A DNA stretch of 64,000 nucleotides, taken from the NCBI RefSeq assembly GCF_016462545.1, contig NZ_JAEMTA010000001.1, forward strand, positions 258,668 to 322,667, read 5' to 3'. The first letter of the stretch is position 1. The number at the start of each line of letters is the position of its first letter. This document shows, in pieces, positions 19,518 through 30,818 of the stretch. Under the pieces are notes generated by a model. The model was not told where the DNA came from and ran no database searches. It was given only the letters and a program-made list of their open reading frames with translations. Origin of the DNA: Mycolicibacterium sp. Lineage in GTDB: Bacteria; Actinomycetota; Actinomycetes; Mycobacteriales; Mycobacteriaceae. The translations under genes were made by a program, and so were the position numbers.

Positions 19518-20831
19518 TTACGACACGAGGTATTCGGGAGTGTTGAACGCGGCGGCGACGAGGCGCCGGGGATCCTCGCTGAGCGGCTTCAACGCCGCAT
19601 GCGAGCGGGCCGACCACTCACCGACTCCGACGAGATAGCCCACGGCGTCGATTCGGGAAGTGATCTTGGCATTCGTGACCGACGTCAGATCGCCCAGCGA
19701 AACCAGTCTGTTCGCAGCCCATACGCGGGCGAGCGTGCTGGCGGTGGACAACCAGACCGCTCCGCGCGGCCAGCCGCCGACGTCCGGCGGGTAGAAGGGA
19801 CGTTGACCCATCACCGCCAGCACCTCGTCGACCTCGACCAGGATGTCCGGGTCGTCGATCGGAACCGAGAGCGTCCGCACGATGCCCATCAGCCATTCGA
19901 TCGGGGTGTTCACCACGGTTCCGGTGCTGGTGGTGAACTCCGGGTCCAACAGGACTGCCTTCGTGAGCGCCTTGAGGTCCCGCCCCGGCCCGTACGCGGT
20001 GACGAGGCGGTCGACGGTCTCGGGCGACGGTGCTGCGTCGGAGGCCAGCAGCCGCCAGAGCTTGCCTGCGATGAAGGGGGCCGAGGTGGGTTGACCGAGG
20101 ACGACGTCGCAGAATCCGCCATCGTCGAGATTGCCGGTCACGCCGAGCACGGTCTTGTCGGACGAATCGTGGTACTCGGGTGCGACGCCGGTCTCCGTTC
20201 CGGTCGTGATGTGGCGGCCGGTGAGTGCCCGTGCGCCCTCGCGAACGTCGGCTTCGGTGTAGCCGTTGGCGTGTCCGAGCGTGAACAACTCCATGAACTC
20301 GCGGGACAGATTCTCGTTCGGGGCCCCCTTGGTGTTTCTGATCCCGTCGAGCCAGAGCCCCATGGCCGCATCCGTGAGCATGGCGTAGGCGAGCGTGCGG
20401 AAGTCACCGAGCTTGAGGGTGCGCAGCTTCTGGTTCTGCGCCCCCATGTACTCGGCGGCCACTACCTTGTCTGCCGACGTCGCGAAGTGGTTGTGCCACA
20501 ACAGCGTCAGCTTCTCGTGGATCGGTTGCTCGACCGCGGCCATGCGACGCAGCCACCAGAACTCCAGATCCCGCATCTGGGCGGCGACCTCGCGACTGAA
20601 GGCCTCGAGGTCGTTGCTCGTCGAGCTGGGGTTGGGCAGCGGCGGTGTGATCGGCTTCGGCATCGGCGTGGCGACGGCACCCGGATCGGCGTCGGGATCG
20701 AGGTCGAGGATTTCGTCCAGATGGGCCGACCATCCGCGGCTCACCACGGCGTCCACCTGAGGACCGGTGGTGCCGAAGCCGATTCGCCGCAACAAGCGAG
20801 CGGTGGCGATCCAGTCGCGCGATTGCGACAT
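19518..20831 (-). CDS. DUF1800 protein
   Basis: The 437-aa protein matches the DUF1800 family: ARLLRRIGFG near the N-terminus, MRDLEFWWLRRM, KLTLLWHNHFATS, NENLSREFMELFTLGH, and the C-terminal VGGWPRGAVWLSTASTLARVWAAN. The role is unknown. DUF1800/DUF1501 pairs are co-transcribed across many bacteria and the partner is exported, so a shared extracytoplasmic job is likely. The start is the ATG at 20829-20831 (MSQSRDW), with a G-rich stretch upstream; the frame is open for 20 more codons upstream, but those are not conserved in character. Confidence 0.88.
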   Translation of the reverse strand: MSQSRDWIATARLLRRIGFGTTGPQVDAVVSRGWSAHLDEILDLDPDADPGAVATPMPKPITPPLPNPSSTSNDLEAFSREVAAQMRDLEFWWLRRMAAVEQPIHEKLTLLWHNHFATSADKVVAAEYMGAQNQKLRTLKLGDFRTLAYAMLTDAAMGLWLDGIRNTKGAPNENLSREFMELFTLGHANGYTEADVREGARALTGRHITTGTETGVAPEYHDSSDKTVLGVTGNLDDGGFCDVVLGQPTSAPFIAGKLWRLLASDAAPSPETVDRLVTAYGPGRDLKALTKAVLLDPEFTTSTGTVVNTPIEWLMGIVRTLSVPIDDPDILVEVDEVLAVMGQRPFYPPDVGGWPRGAVWLSTASTLARVWAANRLVSLGDLTSVTNAKITSRIDAVGYLVGVGEWSARSHAALKPLSEDPRRLVAAAFNTPEYLVS

Positions 20832-20947
20832 AGAACGGACCCCCCGTCCGAATCCCTCGAGTACTGCTAGCCCATGCCGACGCCACGCCATCGACGGCTC
20901 GTCAGCAGCCCTGGGTCGAGACTACAGTTTGCTGACGGATGATGTCC

Positions 20948-21649
20948 CTATAACCGTCGGGTGAGTGCCTCGGCGGCTGCGAGCAGATCTGCCGCCCATC
21001 GTGCGCCGGGGCGGCGTCCCATCCGATCGATCGGTCCCGAGACGGATACGGCGGCCACCACGGTCCCGCGCGCGTCGCGGACCGGTGCCGACACGCTCGC
21101 GACCCCCGGTTCCCGTTCCGCGGCACTCTGCGCCCAACCGCGCTTGCGCACCTCGGCCAAAGTGCGGTCGGTGAACTTGGCCGTCGGAAGGACGGCGTGC
21201 TGGGTCGCGGCGTCGCTGTAGGCCAGCAGAACCTTGGCTCCCGATCCGGCCGTCATCGGCAGACGGGTCCCCACCGGCACGGTGTCGCGCAGACCCGCCG
21301 GGGGCTCGAGGGCGACGACGCACACCCTCGACATACCCTCGCGCCGATACAGTTGCACGCTCTCCCCGGTGATTTCGCGGAGGCGGGGCAGCACGGCGGC
21401 GCTCGCGGCCAGTAGCGGATCGTCGACCTGGCCGGCCAGTTCGTTCAGGGCGGGGCCCAGGCACCATCGGCCCTCGGCATCTCTGGCCAGGAGGCGGTGG
21501 ACTTCGAGGCCGGTGGCCAGGCGGTGCGCGGTGGCACGCGGCAGGGCGGTGCGTTCGCACAATTCGGCGAGACCGCAAGGCGACTCGGCCACGACGTGCA
21601 GTACGGCCACCGCTTTGTCGAGTACGCCGATGCCGCTATCCTGTCTCAT
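20948..21649 (-). CDS. IclR-family regulator of leuCD
   Basis: This 233-aa regulator has an N-terminal winged helix (GIGVLDKAVAVLHVVAESPCGLAELCERTALPRATAHRLATGLEVHRLL) and the C-terminal IclR effector domain. It is the counterpart of M. tuberculosis Rv2989 and of the Corynebacterium LtbR and Streptomyces NdgR regulators, which control leuCD and other amino-acid genes from the same divergent position. TAGTAT on the minus strand (21656-21661) ends 6 nt before its ATG, suggesting a leaderless mRNA. The effector is not evident from sequence. Confidence 0.9.
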   Translation of the reverse strand: MRQDSGIGVLDKAVAVLHVVAESPCGLAELCERTALPRATAHRLATGLEVHRLLARDAEGRWCLGPALNELAGQVDDPLLAASAAVLPRLREITGESVQLYRREGMSRVCVVALEPPAGLRDTVPVGTRLPMTAGSGAKVLLAYSDAATQHAVLPTAKFTDRTLAEVRKRGWAQSAAEREPGVASVSAPVRDARGTVVAAVSVSGPIDRMGRRPGARWAADLLAAAEALTRRL

Positions 21650-21677
21650 AGGGAGATACTAGCGTCCCGCATGTTGA

Positions 21678-21687
21678 GACGCGCGTC
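21678..21687. promoter_or_regulatory. Palindrome in the iclR-leuC intergenic region
   Basis: GACGCGCGTC is a perfect 10-bp palindrome flanked by TGA on both sides (TTGA before, ATGAGA after). It lies midway between the divergent iclR and leuC starts. It is a reasonable operator for the IclR protein, but I cannot tie it to a known consensus. Confidence 0.4.
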
Positions 21688-21751
21688 ATGAGACCCAGCC
21701 ACGACATTCGCAGCGCCCTCTGCGGATCGCCCAAAGGAGTTGCACACCGTC

Positions 21752-23194
21752 ATGACTGGAACCCCGGTCACCCCACGCACCATGGCAGAGAAGGTATGGG
21801 CCGACCACGTCGTGGTCACCGGCTCCGGAGAAGGCGCCGCGCGCGAACCCGACCTCATCTACATCGATCTGCACCTCGTCCACGAGGTCACCAGCCCGCA
21901 GGCGTTCGACGGACTTCGGTTGGCGGGCCGCCCGGTTCGGCGACCCGACCTGACGATCGCCACCGAGGACCACAACGTGCCGACGATCGACATCGACAAG
22001 CCGATCGCCGACCCCGTCTCGCGCATCCAGGTCGAGACGTTGCGGCGCAACTGTTCCGAATTCGGCGTCCGCCTCTACCCGATGGGCGACGTCGAGCAGG
22101 GCATCGTCCACATCATCGGACCGCAACTGGGCCTCACCCAGCCTGGGATGACGGTCGTCTGCGGCGACAGCCACACCTCGACCCACGGTGCCTTCGGTGC
22201 GCTCGCGATGGGCATCGGCACCTCGGAGGTCGAGCACGTGCTCGCCACCCAGACGTTGCCGCTGCGGCCCTTCAAGACCATGGCGGTCAACGTCGACGGC
22301 GTCCTGCCCGCGGGCACCAGTGCCAAGGACGTCATCCTCGCGGTGATCGCGAAGATCGGCACCGGTGGCGGCCAGGGGTACGTCATCGAATACCGCGGCA
22401 GCGCCATCGAAGCGCTGTCGATGGAGGGCCGGATGACGATCTGCAACATGAGCATCGAGGCCGGTGCGCGAGCGGGCATGGTCGGACCGGACGAGACGAC
22501 CTTCGAGTATCTGCGCGGTCGTCCGCACGCGCCCACGGGTGCCGACTGGGACGAGGCCGTCGAGGCCTGGAGTCGGTTGCGTACTGACGAGGGAGCTGAA
22601 TTCGACACCGAGGTCTACCTCGACGCGGCGGCTCTGAGCCCGTTCGTCACGTGGGGAACCAACCCCGGTCAGGGTGTTCCGCTGAGCGACGCGGTGCCCG
22701 ACCCAGAACTGATGTTCGATGAGGGGGAGCGCACGGCGGCCGAGAAGGCGTTGGCCTACATGGATCTTCAGCCCGGCACCGCGATGCGGGACATAGCCAT
22801 CGACACGGTGTTCGTCGGCTCGTGCACCAACGGGCGCATCGAGGATCTGCGGGTCGTCGCCGACATCCTGCGGGGCAGGACCATCGCCGAGGGGATGCGA
22901 ATGCTCGTGGTGCCGGGATCCATGAGGGTACGGGCACAGGCCGAATCAGAGGGCCTCGGTGAGGTCTTCATCGCGGCGGGCGCCGAATGGCGCCAGGCCG
23001 GCTGCTCGATGTGCCTCGGCATGAACCCCGATCAGCTCGCGCCGGGGGAGCGCTGCGCCGCGACGTCGAACCGAAACTTCGAGGGCAGGCAGGGCAAGGG
23101 CGGGCGCACCCACCTCGTCTCGCCCGCGGTGGCCGCGGCAACTGCGGTCCGCGGCACCCTGTCCTCGCCCGCCGACCTATCCGAGATTCGCTAG
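21752..23194 (+). CDS. leuC: 3-isopropylmalate dehydratase large subunit
   Basis: The 480-aa aconitase-family subunit carries the [4Fe-4S] cluster and isomerises 2- to 3-isopropylmalate in leucine synthesis. Visible features are [25 protein letters not shown], the cluster cysteines in [12 protein letters not shown] and [10 protein letters not shown], and [23 protein letters not shown] lies 11 nt before the ATG at 21752; a TTG at 21740 is in frame but overlaps that Shine-Dalgarno site. leuD follows after 9 bp. IclR probably regulates it. Confidence 0.96.
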   Translation: MTGTPVTPRTMAEKVWADHVVVTGSGEGAAREPDLIYIDLHLVHEVTSPQAFDGLRLAGRPVRRPDLTIATEDHNVPTIDIDKPIADPVSRIQVETLRRNCSEFGVRLYPMGDVEQGIVHIIGPQLGLTQPGMTVVCGDSHTSTHGAFGALAMGIGTSEVEHVLATQTLPLRPFKTMAVNVDGVLPAGTSAKDVILAVIAKIGTGGGQGYVIEYRGSAIEALSMEGRMTICNMSIEAGARAGMVGPDETTFEYLRGRPHAPTGADWDEAVEAWSRLRTDEGAEFDTEVYLDAAALSPFVTWGTNPGQGVPLSDAVPDPELMFDEGERTAAEKALAYMDLQPGTAMRDIAIDTVFVGSCTNGRIEDLRVVADILRGRTIAEGMRMLVVPGSMRVRAQAESEGLGEVFIAAGAEWRQAGCSMCLGMNPDQLAPGERCAATSNRNFEGRQGKGGRTHLVSPAVAAATAVRGTLSSPADLSEIR

Positions 23195-23203
23195 GAGACA
23201 GCC

Positions 23204-23797
23204 ATGGAAGCCTTTCGCACCCACACCGGTATCGGCGTGCCACTGCGCCGCTCCAACGTCGACACTGACCAGATCATCCCCGCGGTGTACCTGAAGCGGG
23301 TCACCCGAACGGGTTTCGAGGACGGACTGTTCGCCGCCTGGCGCAACGATCCCTCGTTCATCCTCAACCTTCCGCCCTTCGACAAGGGTTCGGTTCTGGT
23401 GGCGGGCCCCGACTTCGGCACCGGCTCATCGCGCGAGCACGCGGTCTGGGCTCTCATGGATTACGGATTCCGGGTCGTGATCTCCTCGAGGTTCGCCGAC
23501 ATCTTCCGCGGGAATTCGGGCAAGGCGGGGTTTTTAGCCGCCGAAGTCGCCCAAGACGATGTGGAACTCCTGTGGAAGTTGATCGAGCAGCAGCCGGGGT
23601 TGGAAATCACTGTGAATCTAGAGGATCGAACCATCGCCGCGGGAACGGTCCTGTTGCCGTTCACGATTGACGACTACACCGCGTGGCGACTGCTCGAGGG
23701 ACTGGACGACATAGGCCTTACGCTGCGGAAACAGGATGAAATCGCCGCGTTCGAGCAGCGTCGTCCGAGCTGGAAGCCGAGCACGCTGCCGGTCTGA
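23204..23797 (+). CDS. leuD: 3-isopropylmalate dehydratase small subunit
   Basis: The 197-aa swivel-domain subunit pairs with LeuC. Diagnostic segments are [21 protein letters not shown] near the N-terminus, [36 protein letters not shown], and the [26 protein letters not shown]-terminal part. The ATG has GGAGA 7 nt upstream. It is the last gene of leuCD. Confidence 0.96.
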   Translation: MEAFRTHTGIGVPLRRSNVDTDQIIPAVYLKRVTRTGFEDGLFAAWRNDPSFILNLPPFDKGSVLVAGPDFGTGSSREHAVWALMDYGFRVVISSRFADIFRGNSGKAGFLAAEVAQDDVELLWKLIEQQPGLEITVNLEDRTIAAGTVLLPFTIDDYTAWRLLEGLDDIGLTLRKQDEIAAFEQRRPSWKPSTLPV

Positions 23798-23845
23798 CGG
23801 CGGGCCGGGCGGGGGTGAAATCGCCCCCAGCAAGCCCGCTTTGGG

Positions 23846-23865
23846 ACCGGCGTACCACCGCCGGT
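23846..23865. other. Hairpin downstream of leuD
   Basis: ACCGGCG and CGCCGGT form a perfect 7-bp stem around a TACCAC loop. A second G/C-rich repeat (GGGGG ... CCCCC, about 23812-23829) lies just before it. Together they may end the leuCD transcript. The remaining 135 bp up to hupB should hold the hupB promoter, but I cannot assign its elements. Confidence 0.4.
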
Positions 23866-23999
23866 GTGGGGCAACCTGATTGCCGATTCTCACCCCAGCT
23901 ATCCCTGAAATTGGGCGTGGCTCTTGGAAATCAGCGGTGTAAAGGTTTACCGTAGCTTTCAGTTGGCTCAAGGTGGGCCACTGGCTTCGGAGGTTTTGC

Positions 24000-24695
24000 A
24001 TGAACAAGGCAGAGCTCATCGACGTCCTCACGGACAAGTTGGGCACCGATCGTCGGCAGGCGACCGCCGCCGTGGAGAACGTCGTCGACACCATCGTGCG
24101 TGCCGTCCACAAGGGCGACAGCGTCACCATCACCGGCTTCGGCGTGTTCGAGCAGCGCCGCCGCGCCGCCCGAGTTGCGCGAAATCCGCGCACCGGTGAG
24201 ACCGTCAAGGTCAAGCCGACGTCCGTCCCGGCGTTCCGTCCAGGGGCTCAGTTCAAGGCGGTTGTGTCTGGCGCACAGCGTCTCCCATCGGAAGGTCCAG
24301 CCGTGAAGCGTGGCGCCACCGCCGCGCCGGCCAAGAAGGTCGCGGCGAAGAAGGTAGCCAAGAAGGCTGCCACCAAGGCTCCGGCCAAGAAGGTCGCCGC
24401 CACCAAGGCGCCCGCCAAGAAGGCGGCACCCGTGAAGAAGGCCGTCACCAAGGCTCCGGCCAAGAAGACGACCGCAACGAAGGCGCCGGCCAAGAAGGCT
24501 GCGCCGGTCAAGAAGGCGACCACCGCGGTGAAGAAGGCTGCGCCGGTCAAGAAGGCGACCACCGCGGTGAAGAAGGCCGCACCGGTCAAGAAGGCCACCG
24601 CTGCCGTCAAGAAGGTCGCCGCCAAGGCGCCCGTCAAGAAGGCCGCCACCAAGGCGCCCGCGAAGAAGGCCCCCGCCAAGAAGGGCCGCAAGTAG
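24000..24695 (+). CDS. hupB: Nucleoid-associated HU protein with lysine-rich tail
   Basis: The 231-aa protein has the HU fold in its first 90 or so residues ([46 protein letters not shown]). A roughly 130-residue histone-H1-like tail of AAPVKK, TKAPAKK and AVKKA repeats follows, ending [10 protein letters not shown]. Mycobacterial HupB binds and compacts DNA. Its tail is known to be modified by acetylation and methylation, and it also has roles in iron and cell-wall biology. The tail here is longer than in M. tuberculosis (214 aa total). GGAGG lies 8 nt before the ATG. The gene is monocistronic and ends in a strong terminator. Confidence 0.97.
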   Translation: MNKAELIDVLTDKLGTDRRQATAAVENVVDTIVRAVHKGDSVTITGFGVFEQRRRAARVARNPRTGETVKVKPTSVPAFRPGAQFKAVVSGAQRLPSEGPAVKRGATAAPAKKVAAKKVAKKAATKAPAKKVAATKAPAKKAAPVKKAVTKAPAKKTTATKAPAKKAAPVKKATTAVKKAAPVKKATTAVKKAAPVKKATAAVKKVAAKAPVKKAATKAPAKKAPAKKGRK

Positions 24696-24725
24696 CAGCA
24701 TCCCCGGAATCAGTTCCGGTACAAG

Positions 24726-24760
24726 GCACGCCGCGGATCGATGATCCGCGGCGTGCTTTC
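24726..24760 (+). terminator. hupB terminator
   Basis: A perfect 14-bp stem (GCACGCCGCGGATC with GATCCGCGGCGTGC, 24726-24756) with a 3-nt loop is followed by TTTC. It may also serve mutT1 on the opposite strand, which ends at 24768. Confidence 0.9.
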
Positions 24761-24767
24761 GTGTGGT

Positions 24768-25703
24768 CTACCGGTCGGCGGCCAGCGGGCTGCCGATGTG
24801 GTCGGCCGCGATGAGCTTGTCACCTACCAGCGAGAGCACCCAGGTGCTGCCCTTGCGGTTGCGCGATCTGTCCGGGCGCACGCCGTCGCGGTCGCACCAC
24901 CACGTGATCAGATCCGGAATCACCTTGCCCTGCGAGCAGATGACCGGGGTCCCATCCGTCTCGGCGATCTCGACGATGCGCCTCCTGGCCGCACCGTGAC
25001 TGTCGGCGTAGGCCTCCTCGGTGAGCGTCGGCTCGTCGTGGATCGGCACGCCCAACTCCTCGGCGAGGGGCCCGATGGTCTGCTGACACCGCACCCGTGG
25101 GGCGGCGTGCACGTCGGTGGCGCCGAACGCCAGCAGCAGGCCCACCAGTGATTCGGCCTGCGCGCGACCGTGCTTGTCCAGCGGTCGCAGGCGGTCGTCG
25201 CCCTTGTACCTGGCCTTGGTGCCTGCGGTCCCGTGGCGGACGACGAGGACGGTGCGGGTGTCGGCGGGCTGTGTGACGAAGCGTCGCAGCACCTTCCGAT
25301 CGTCGGGGTACTGGAGCCGCTTCAATGCGTGCGCGGTGGGAAGCCAGAGCAGTTCGTCGACCTCCTCGTTCGGCGTGAATTCGCCGCCGAGGGTACGAGC
25401 CGCCCAGTAGCGCACGTGCTTGACGCCGCCCTCGATGGGATAGCTCACGGCAGCCAGTCGCCGGCCCAACTCCGCTGCGTAGCCGGTCTCCTCGAAGACC
25501 TCGCGCACCGCGGTCACCGGTTCCGTCTCGCCCGGATCGACCTTGCCCTTGGGCAGCGACCAGTCGCCGTAGCGGGGGCGGTGCACCACCGCCACCAACG
25601 GTTCGTTGGCGTCGTGCATGCCGTCGTCGTCCCGGCGCCACAGCACGGCGCCTGCCGCGAGGATCGGCTTGGTGCCCGCCGACGACGTGGCCTTCTTAGT
25701 CAC
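24768..25703 (-). CDS. mutT1: MutT1-type Nudix hydrolase fused to histidine phosphatase
   Basis: The 311-aa two-domain protein has the Nudix box at 53-75 ([20 protein letters not shown]) and a C-terminal histidine-phosphatase domain starting with [10 protein letters not shown] (RHG at 156-158). Mycobacterial MutT1 sanitises 8-oxo-dGTP and 8-oxo-GTP and breaks down diadenosine polyphosphates. The phosphatase domain then removes phosphate from the diphosphate product. It lies downstream of ppk1 on the same strand with a hairpin between them. The ppk1-mutT1 pairing is conserved in mycobacteria. Confidence 0.94.
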   Translation of the reverse strand: MTKKATSSAGTKPILAAGAVLWRRDDDGMHDANEPLVAVVHRPRYGDWSLPKGKVDPGETEPVTAVREVFEETGYAAELGRRLAAVSYPIEGGVKHVRYWAARTLGGEFTPNEEVDELLWLPTAHALKRLQYPDDRKVLRRFVTQPADTRTVLVVRHGTAGTKARYKGDDRLRPLDKHGRAQAESLVGLLLAFGATDVHAAPRVRCQQTIGPLAEELGVPIHDEPTLTEEAYADSHGAARRRIVEIAETDGTPVICSQGKVIPDLITWWCDRDGVRPDRSRNRKGSTWVLSLVGDKLIAADHIGSPLAADR

Positions 25704-25726
25704 CGCAACTCCTGCAGGTCATTCGG

Positions 25727-25744
25727 GGACGGGTCAACCCGTCC
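25727..25744. other. Hairpin between ppk1 and mutT1
   Basis: GGACGGG and CCCGTCC form a perfect 7-bp stem with a TCAA loop in the 73-bp gap. It has no T tract, so partial termination or mRNA stabilisation are both possible. Confidence 0.4.
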
Positions 25745-25776
25745 ATCCGCCCCCCCGCGGTGGTCCAGCCCCGACG

Positions 25777-27939
25777 TCACGGATGCCGGTGACGTTCCAT
25801 CATCGATACCTGATGGTCGCGCACCGTCTGGCCCTCCTGCGGCGACGCGGTCCAATGTCCGTCGGGGCCAAGTTCCCAGCACCGGGTGGTGGGGTCCATG
25901 GCCGAGGTGAACACGTCATTGAGTTGCTCTGCCAAGCGTGGATCCTTCACCTGTGCCATCACCTCGACGCGACGGTCGAGATTACGATGCATCATGTCGG
26001 CGCTCCCGATCCAGAACTCATCGATGGCGCGGAAGTGAATGATTCGCGAATGTTCAAGGAACCGGCCGAGAATCGACCGCACGGTGACGTTCTCCGAAAA
26101 CCCCGGCACACCCGGCCGCAGTGCGCAGATCCCGCGCACCACGACCTCGACCGGCACCCCGGCCTGCGACGCCCGGTACAACGCATCGATGACCTGCTCG
26201 TCGACCAACGCGTTGGCCTTCAAGCGAATCCGTGCCTCCGCGCCGCCCCGGTGCGCGGCGATCTCGCGTTCGATGCGTTCGACGATGCCCCTGCGCACGC
26301 CGTAGGGGGCCACCAGAAGGTTGCGGTAGGACACCTTTCGCGAGTAGCCCGTCAGTGAATTGAACAGATCCGTGAGGTCCGCGCCGATGTCCGGCGACGC
26401 GGTCAGAAGGCCCACGTCCTCGTAGAGGCGGGAGGTCTTCGGGTTGTAGTTGCCGGTTCCGATGTGGCAGTAGCGCCGAATGGTCGAGCCCTCGCGCCGC
26501 ACCACCAGGCATGTCTTGCAATGGGTTTTCAGCCCGATCAACCCGTACACCACGTGCACGCCCGCCTGCTCCAGCGCGCGCGCCCACTTGATGTTGGCCT
26601 GCTCGTCGAATCGCGCCTTGATCTCCACGAGCGCGACGACCTGCTTGCCTGCCTCGGCCGCGTCGATGAGGGCGCTGACGATCGGTGAGTCACCGGAGGT
26701 CCGGTACAGCGTCTGCTTGATCGCGAGCACGTTCGGGTCGGCGGCCGCCTGTTCGATGAACCGTTGCACGGTCGTGGAGAAGGAGTCGTAGGGATGGTGA
26801 ACCAGGACGTCACCGTCGCGCAGTGTCGCGAAGATGCTCTTCGGGGTCTCCCGCTCACCGAAGGCGGGAGGCGTGGCAGGAACGAACGGCGGGTCCTTCA
26901 GGTCGGGACGGTCGACGCCGTAGATCTGCCACAGGCACGACAGGTCGAGCAAGCCCGGAACCTCGATGACGTCGCCGGGGTGGACGTCGAGCTCGCGCAG
27001 CAGGAGCTCGAGCATGTTCTCCGTCATGTCGTCGGCGACCTCGAGACGAACGGGAGAACCGAAACGCCGCCGCGCGAGTTCGCGTTCCAGTGCCTGCAGC
27101 AGGTCCTCGTCGCGGTCCTCCTCGACCTCGAAGTCAGCGTTGCGAGTGATTCGGAAGGCGTGGTGCTCGACGATCTCCAGGCCGGGAAACAGCACCGACA
27201 GGAAGGCCGCGATGAGCTCCTCCATCGGCAGGAACCGAATGGCGGCGCCACCCTCGCGGGGACCCAATTCGACGAACCGGTCCACGTTGTCGGGCACCTT
27301 GACGCGGGCGAAGTGCTGCGTGCCGTCCTCGGGCTGTCGGACGGTGACCGCCAGGTTCAGGCTGAGGCCGCTGACGAAGGGGAAGGGGTGCGCCGGATCG
27401 ACCGCGAGTGGGGTCAGCACCGGAAAGACCTGCTCGTGAAAGTACGTGGAGAGACGCGAGCGCTCGTCGTCGTCGAGTTGCGCCCAGGTCACCACGATGA
27501 TGCCCTCGTCGGCCAGCGCAGGCCGGATCTCCTCCATGAAGACCCCGGCGTGCCGGCTGGCCAGCTGCTGGGTCCGCTCCCCGATGCGACGCAACTGTTC
27601 GCGCGGTGACAGACCGTCCGCCGAACGCACCGAAAGTCCCATCTCGTCACGGCGTTTGAGGCCCGCGACGCGGACCATGTAGAACTCGTCGAGGTTCGAC
27701 GAGAAGATCGCCAGGAACTTGGCGCGCTCCAGCAGGGCGAGGGACGGATCGGCGGCCAGCGCAAGCACTCTGGAATTGAAGTCCAGCCAGCTCAGTTCCC
27801 GGTTGAGATAGCGATCGTCGGGGAGGGCCTCGGACTGGGAGGGGTCGATCGCGTCCGCGGTGGTCGCCGGCGGGGCTTCGGGCGTACTGCCGTCCGATGC
27901 CCAGTCCGCGTCGGCAGGTCGTGTCTCGGCTTCGGTCAC
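25777..27939 (-). CDS. ppk1: Polyphosphate kinase 1
   Basis: The 720-aa enzyme reversibly polymerises the gamma-phosphate of ATP into polyphosphate. All four PPK domains are present: N-terminal ([18 protein letters not shown]), head, and two phospholipase-D-like C-terminal domains. The autophosphorylated histidine is at about residue 492 in [13 protein letters not shown] second conserved His is in [20 protein letters not shown] prefer the GTG at 27937-27939 ([10 protein letters not shown]), about 11 nt after a GGGGGA; an in-frame ATG at 27949-27951 is the alternative. Polyphosphate feeds stress signalling through MprAB/SigE in mycobacteria. Confidence 0.95.
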   Translation of the reverse strand: MTEAETRPADADWASDGSTPEAPPATTADAIDPSQSEALPDDRYLNRELSWLDFNSRVLALAADPSLALLERAKFLAIFSSNLDEFYMVRVAGLKRRDEMGLSVRSADGLSPREQLRRIGERTQQLASRHAGVFMEEIRPALADEGIIVVTWAQLDDDERSRLSTYFHEQVFPVLTPLAVDPAHPFPFVSGLSLNLAVTVRQPEDGTQHFARVKVPDNVDRFVELGPREGGAAIRFLPMEELIAAFLSVLFPGLEIVEHHAFRITRNADFEVEEDRDEDLLQALERELARRRFGSPVRLEVADDMTENMLELLLRELDVHPGDVIEVPGLLDLSCLWQIYGVDRPDLKDPPFVPATPPAFGERETPKSIFATLRDGDVLVHHPYDSFSTTVQRFIEQAAADPNVLAIKQTLYRTSGDSPIVSALIDAAEAGKQVVALVEIKARFDEQANIKWARALEQAGVHVVYGLIGLKTHCKTCLVVRREGSTIRRYCHIGTGNYNPKTSRLYEDVGLLTASPDIGADLTDLFNSLTGYSRKVSYRNLLVAPYGVRRGIVERIEREIAAHRGGAEARIRLKANALVDEQVIDALYRASQAGVPVEVVVRGICALRPGVPGFSENVTVRSILGRFLEHSRIIHFRAIDEFWIGSADMMHRNLDRRVEVMAQVKDPRLAEQLNDVFTSAMDPTTRCWELGPDGHWTASPQEGQTVRDHQVSMMERHRHP

Positions 27940-27973
27940 ACAGGAGATCATCCCCCATGTGTGGTCCGGCGTG

Positions 27974-29692
<1,719 letters not shown>

Positions 29693-29696
29693 ACGA

Positions 29697-30800
29697 ATGA
29701 CCGGCCAGTATGGCGACTCCACTCGCACCGTCAAAGCCTCTGCCTCACAGACCGTCCCGGGTCAGCCCGTGGCGTCGCCCCCGCTTCCGGTGTCGGCCTA
29801 CCATCTGTCCCCGGATGAGTCGCAGCCGTTGGACACCTACGGGCGCAGTTCCAATCCGACCTGGCGACGACTCGAGGCCGCGCTAGCCGATCTCGAGGGC
29901 GCGACGTCGGCACTGGCCTTCGGGTCGGGCATGGGCGCCGTCACTTCGGTCCTGCGCGTGCTCGCCAAGCCAGGGACCGCGCTCGTCGTACCCGCCGATG
30001 GCTACTACCAGGTGCGCCGGTACGCCGTGGAATACCTTGCCCCCTTGGGCGTCGACGTGCGCGAGGTGCCGGCCGCCGACATGTACGCCGCGGCTGAGTC
30101 CGCCGACGTCGTCGTGGCGGAGACGCCGGTGAATCCGACGCTCGACGTCGTCGATCTGCACCGTCTGGCGCTCACGTGCCGCAGTCGGGGTGCGACACTC
30201 GTCGTCGACAACACCACGCCCACACCGCTTGGGCAGCAACCCCTTTCCCTCGGCGCCGATCTGGTCGTGGCGAGTGCGACCAAGGCACTCTCCGGCCACA
30301 GTGATCTGATCGCCGGTTACGTCGCCAGCTGCCATGGCGATCTGATGTCCGCCGTCGAGCGCGAAAGGCTCCTGGGCGGGGCCATCCTCGGTCCGTTCGA
30401 GGCCTGGCTCGCGCTACGGAGTCTTGGCAGCGCCGGGCTGCGGTTCGAGCGGCAGTGTCAGAACGCCCTGGCGATGGCGCTGACGTTGCGCGACCACCCC
30501 GCGGTGCGGTCGGTGCGCTATCCCGGCCTGCCCGAGGATCCCGCGCACGCGGTGGCCTGCGCGCAGATGAAGCGCTTCGGGGGGCTGGTCGCATTCGAAC
30601 TGGCCGACGCCGCGGCCGTGCACCGCCTCGTCGAGCGAAGCGCCCTGGCCGTGGCCGCCACCAGTTTCGGTGGCATCCACACGTCGGTCGACCGACGCGC
30701 GCGGTGGGGTGACCCCGTGCCCGCGGGGTTCGCGCGCATGTCCTTGGGCATCGAGGACACCGACGACCTGATCGCCGACGTCACGTCCGCGTTGGGCTGA
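29697..30800 (+). CDS. Cys/Met-metabolism PLP-dependent enzyme (cystathionine lyase-like)
   Basis: The 367-aa fold-type I PLP enzyme belongs to the cystathionine gamma-synthase/lyase family. The Schiff-base lysine is K196 in SATKALSGHSD. The cofactor Asp is in VVDNTTPTP. The phosphate/aromatic contacts are DTYGRSSNPTWRRLE and GSGMGAV, and substrate-binding regions near the C-terminus (VAATSFGGIHTSVDRRARWG) are intact. The exact reaction (gamma-lyase, beta-lyase or synthase) cannot be fixed from sequence. It lies 4 bp after gpsA and 18 bp before ddl. I do not recall a gene at this place in M. tuberculosis, though fast-growing mycobacteria appear to have one. Confidence 0.85.
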   Translation: MTGQYGDSTRTVKASASQTVPGQPVASPPLPVSAYHLSPDESQPLDTYGRSSNPTWRRLEAALADLEGATSALAFGSGMGAVTSVLRVLAKPGTALVVPADGYYQVRRYAVEYLAPLGVDVREVPAADMYAAAESADVVVAETPVNPTLDVVDLHRLALTCRSRGATLVVDNTTPTPLGQQPLSLGADLVVASATKALSGHSDLIAGYVASCHGDLMSAVERERLLGGAILGPFEAWLALRSLGSAGLRFERQCQNALAMALTLRDHPAVRSVRYPGLPEDPAHAVACAQMKRFGGLVAFELADAAAVHRLVERSALAVAATSFGGIHTSVDRRARWGDPVPAGFARMSLGIEDTDDLIADVTSALG

Positions 30801-30818
30801 CGGTAGCCTCTCTAGGTT

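Noticed and set aside
23798..23999. Riboswitch upstream of hupB
   Set aside because: Two hairpins are present, but no conserved riboswitch core that I recognise. HupB has no metabolite link. They are more simply terminators of leuCD.
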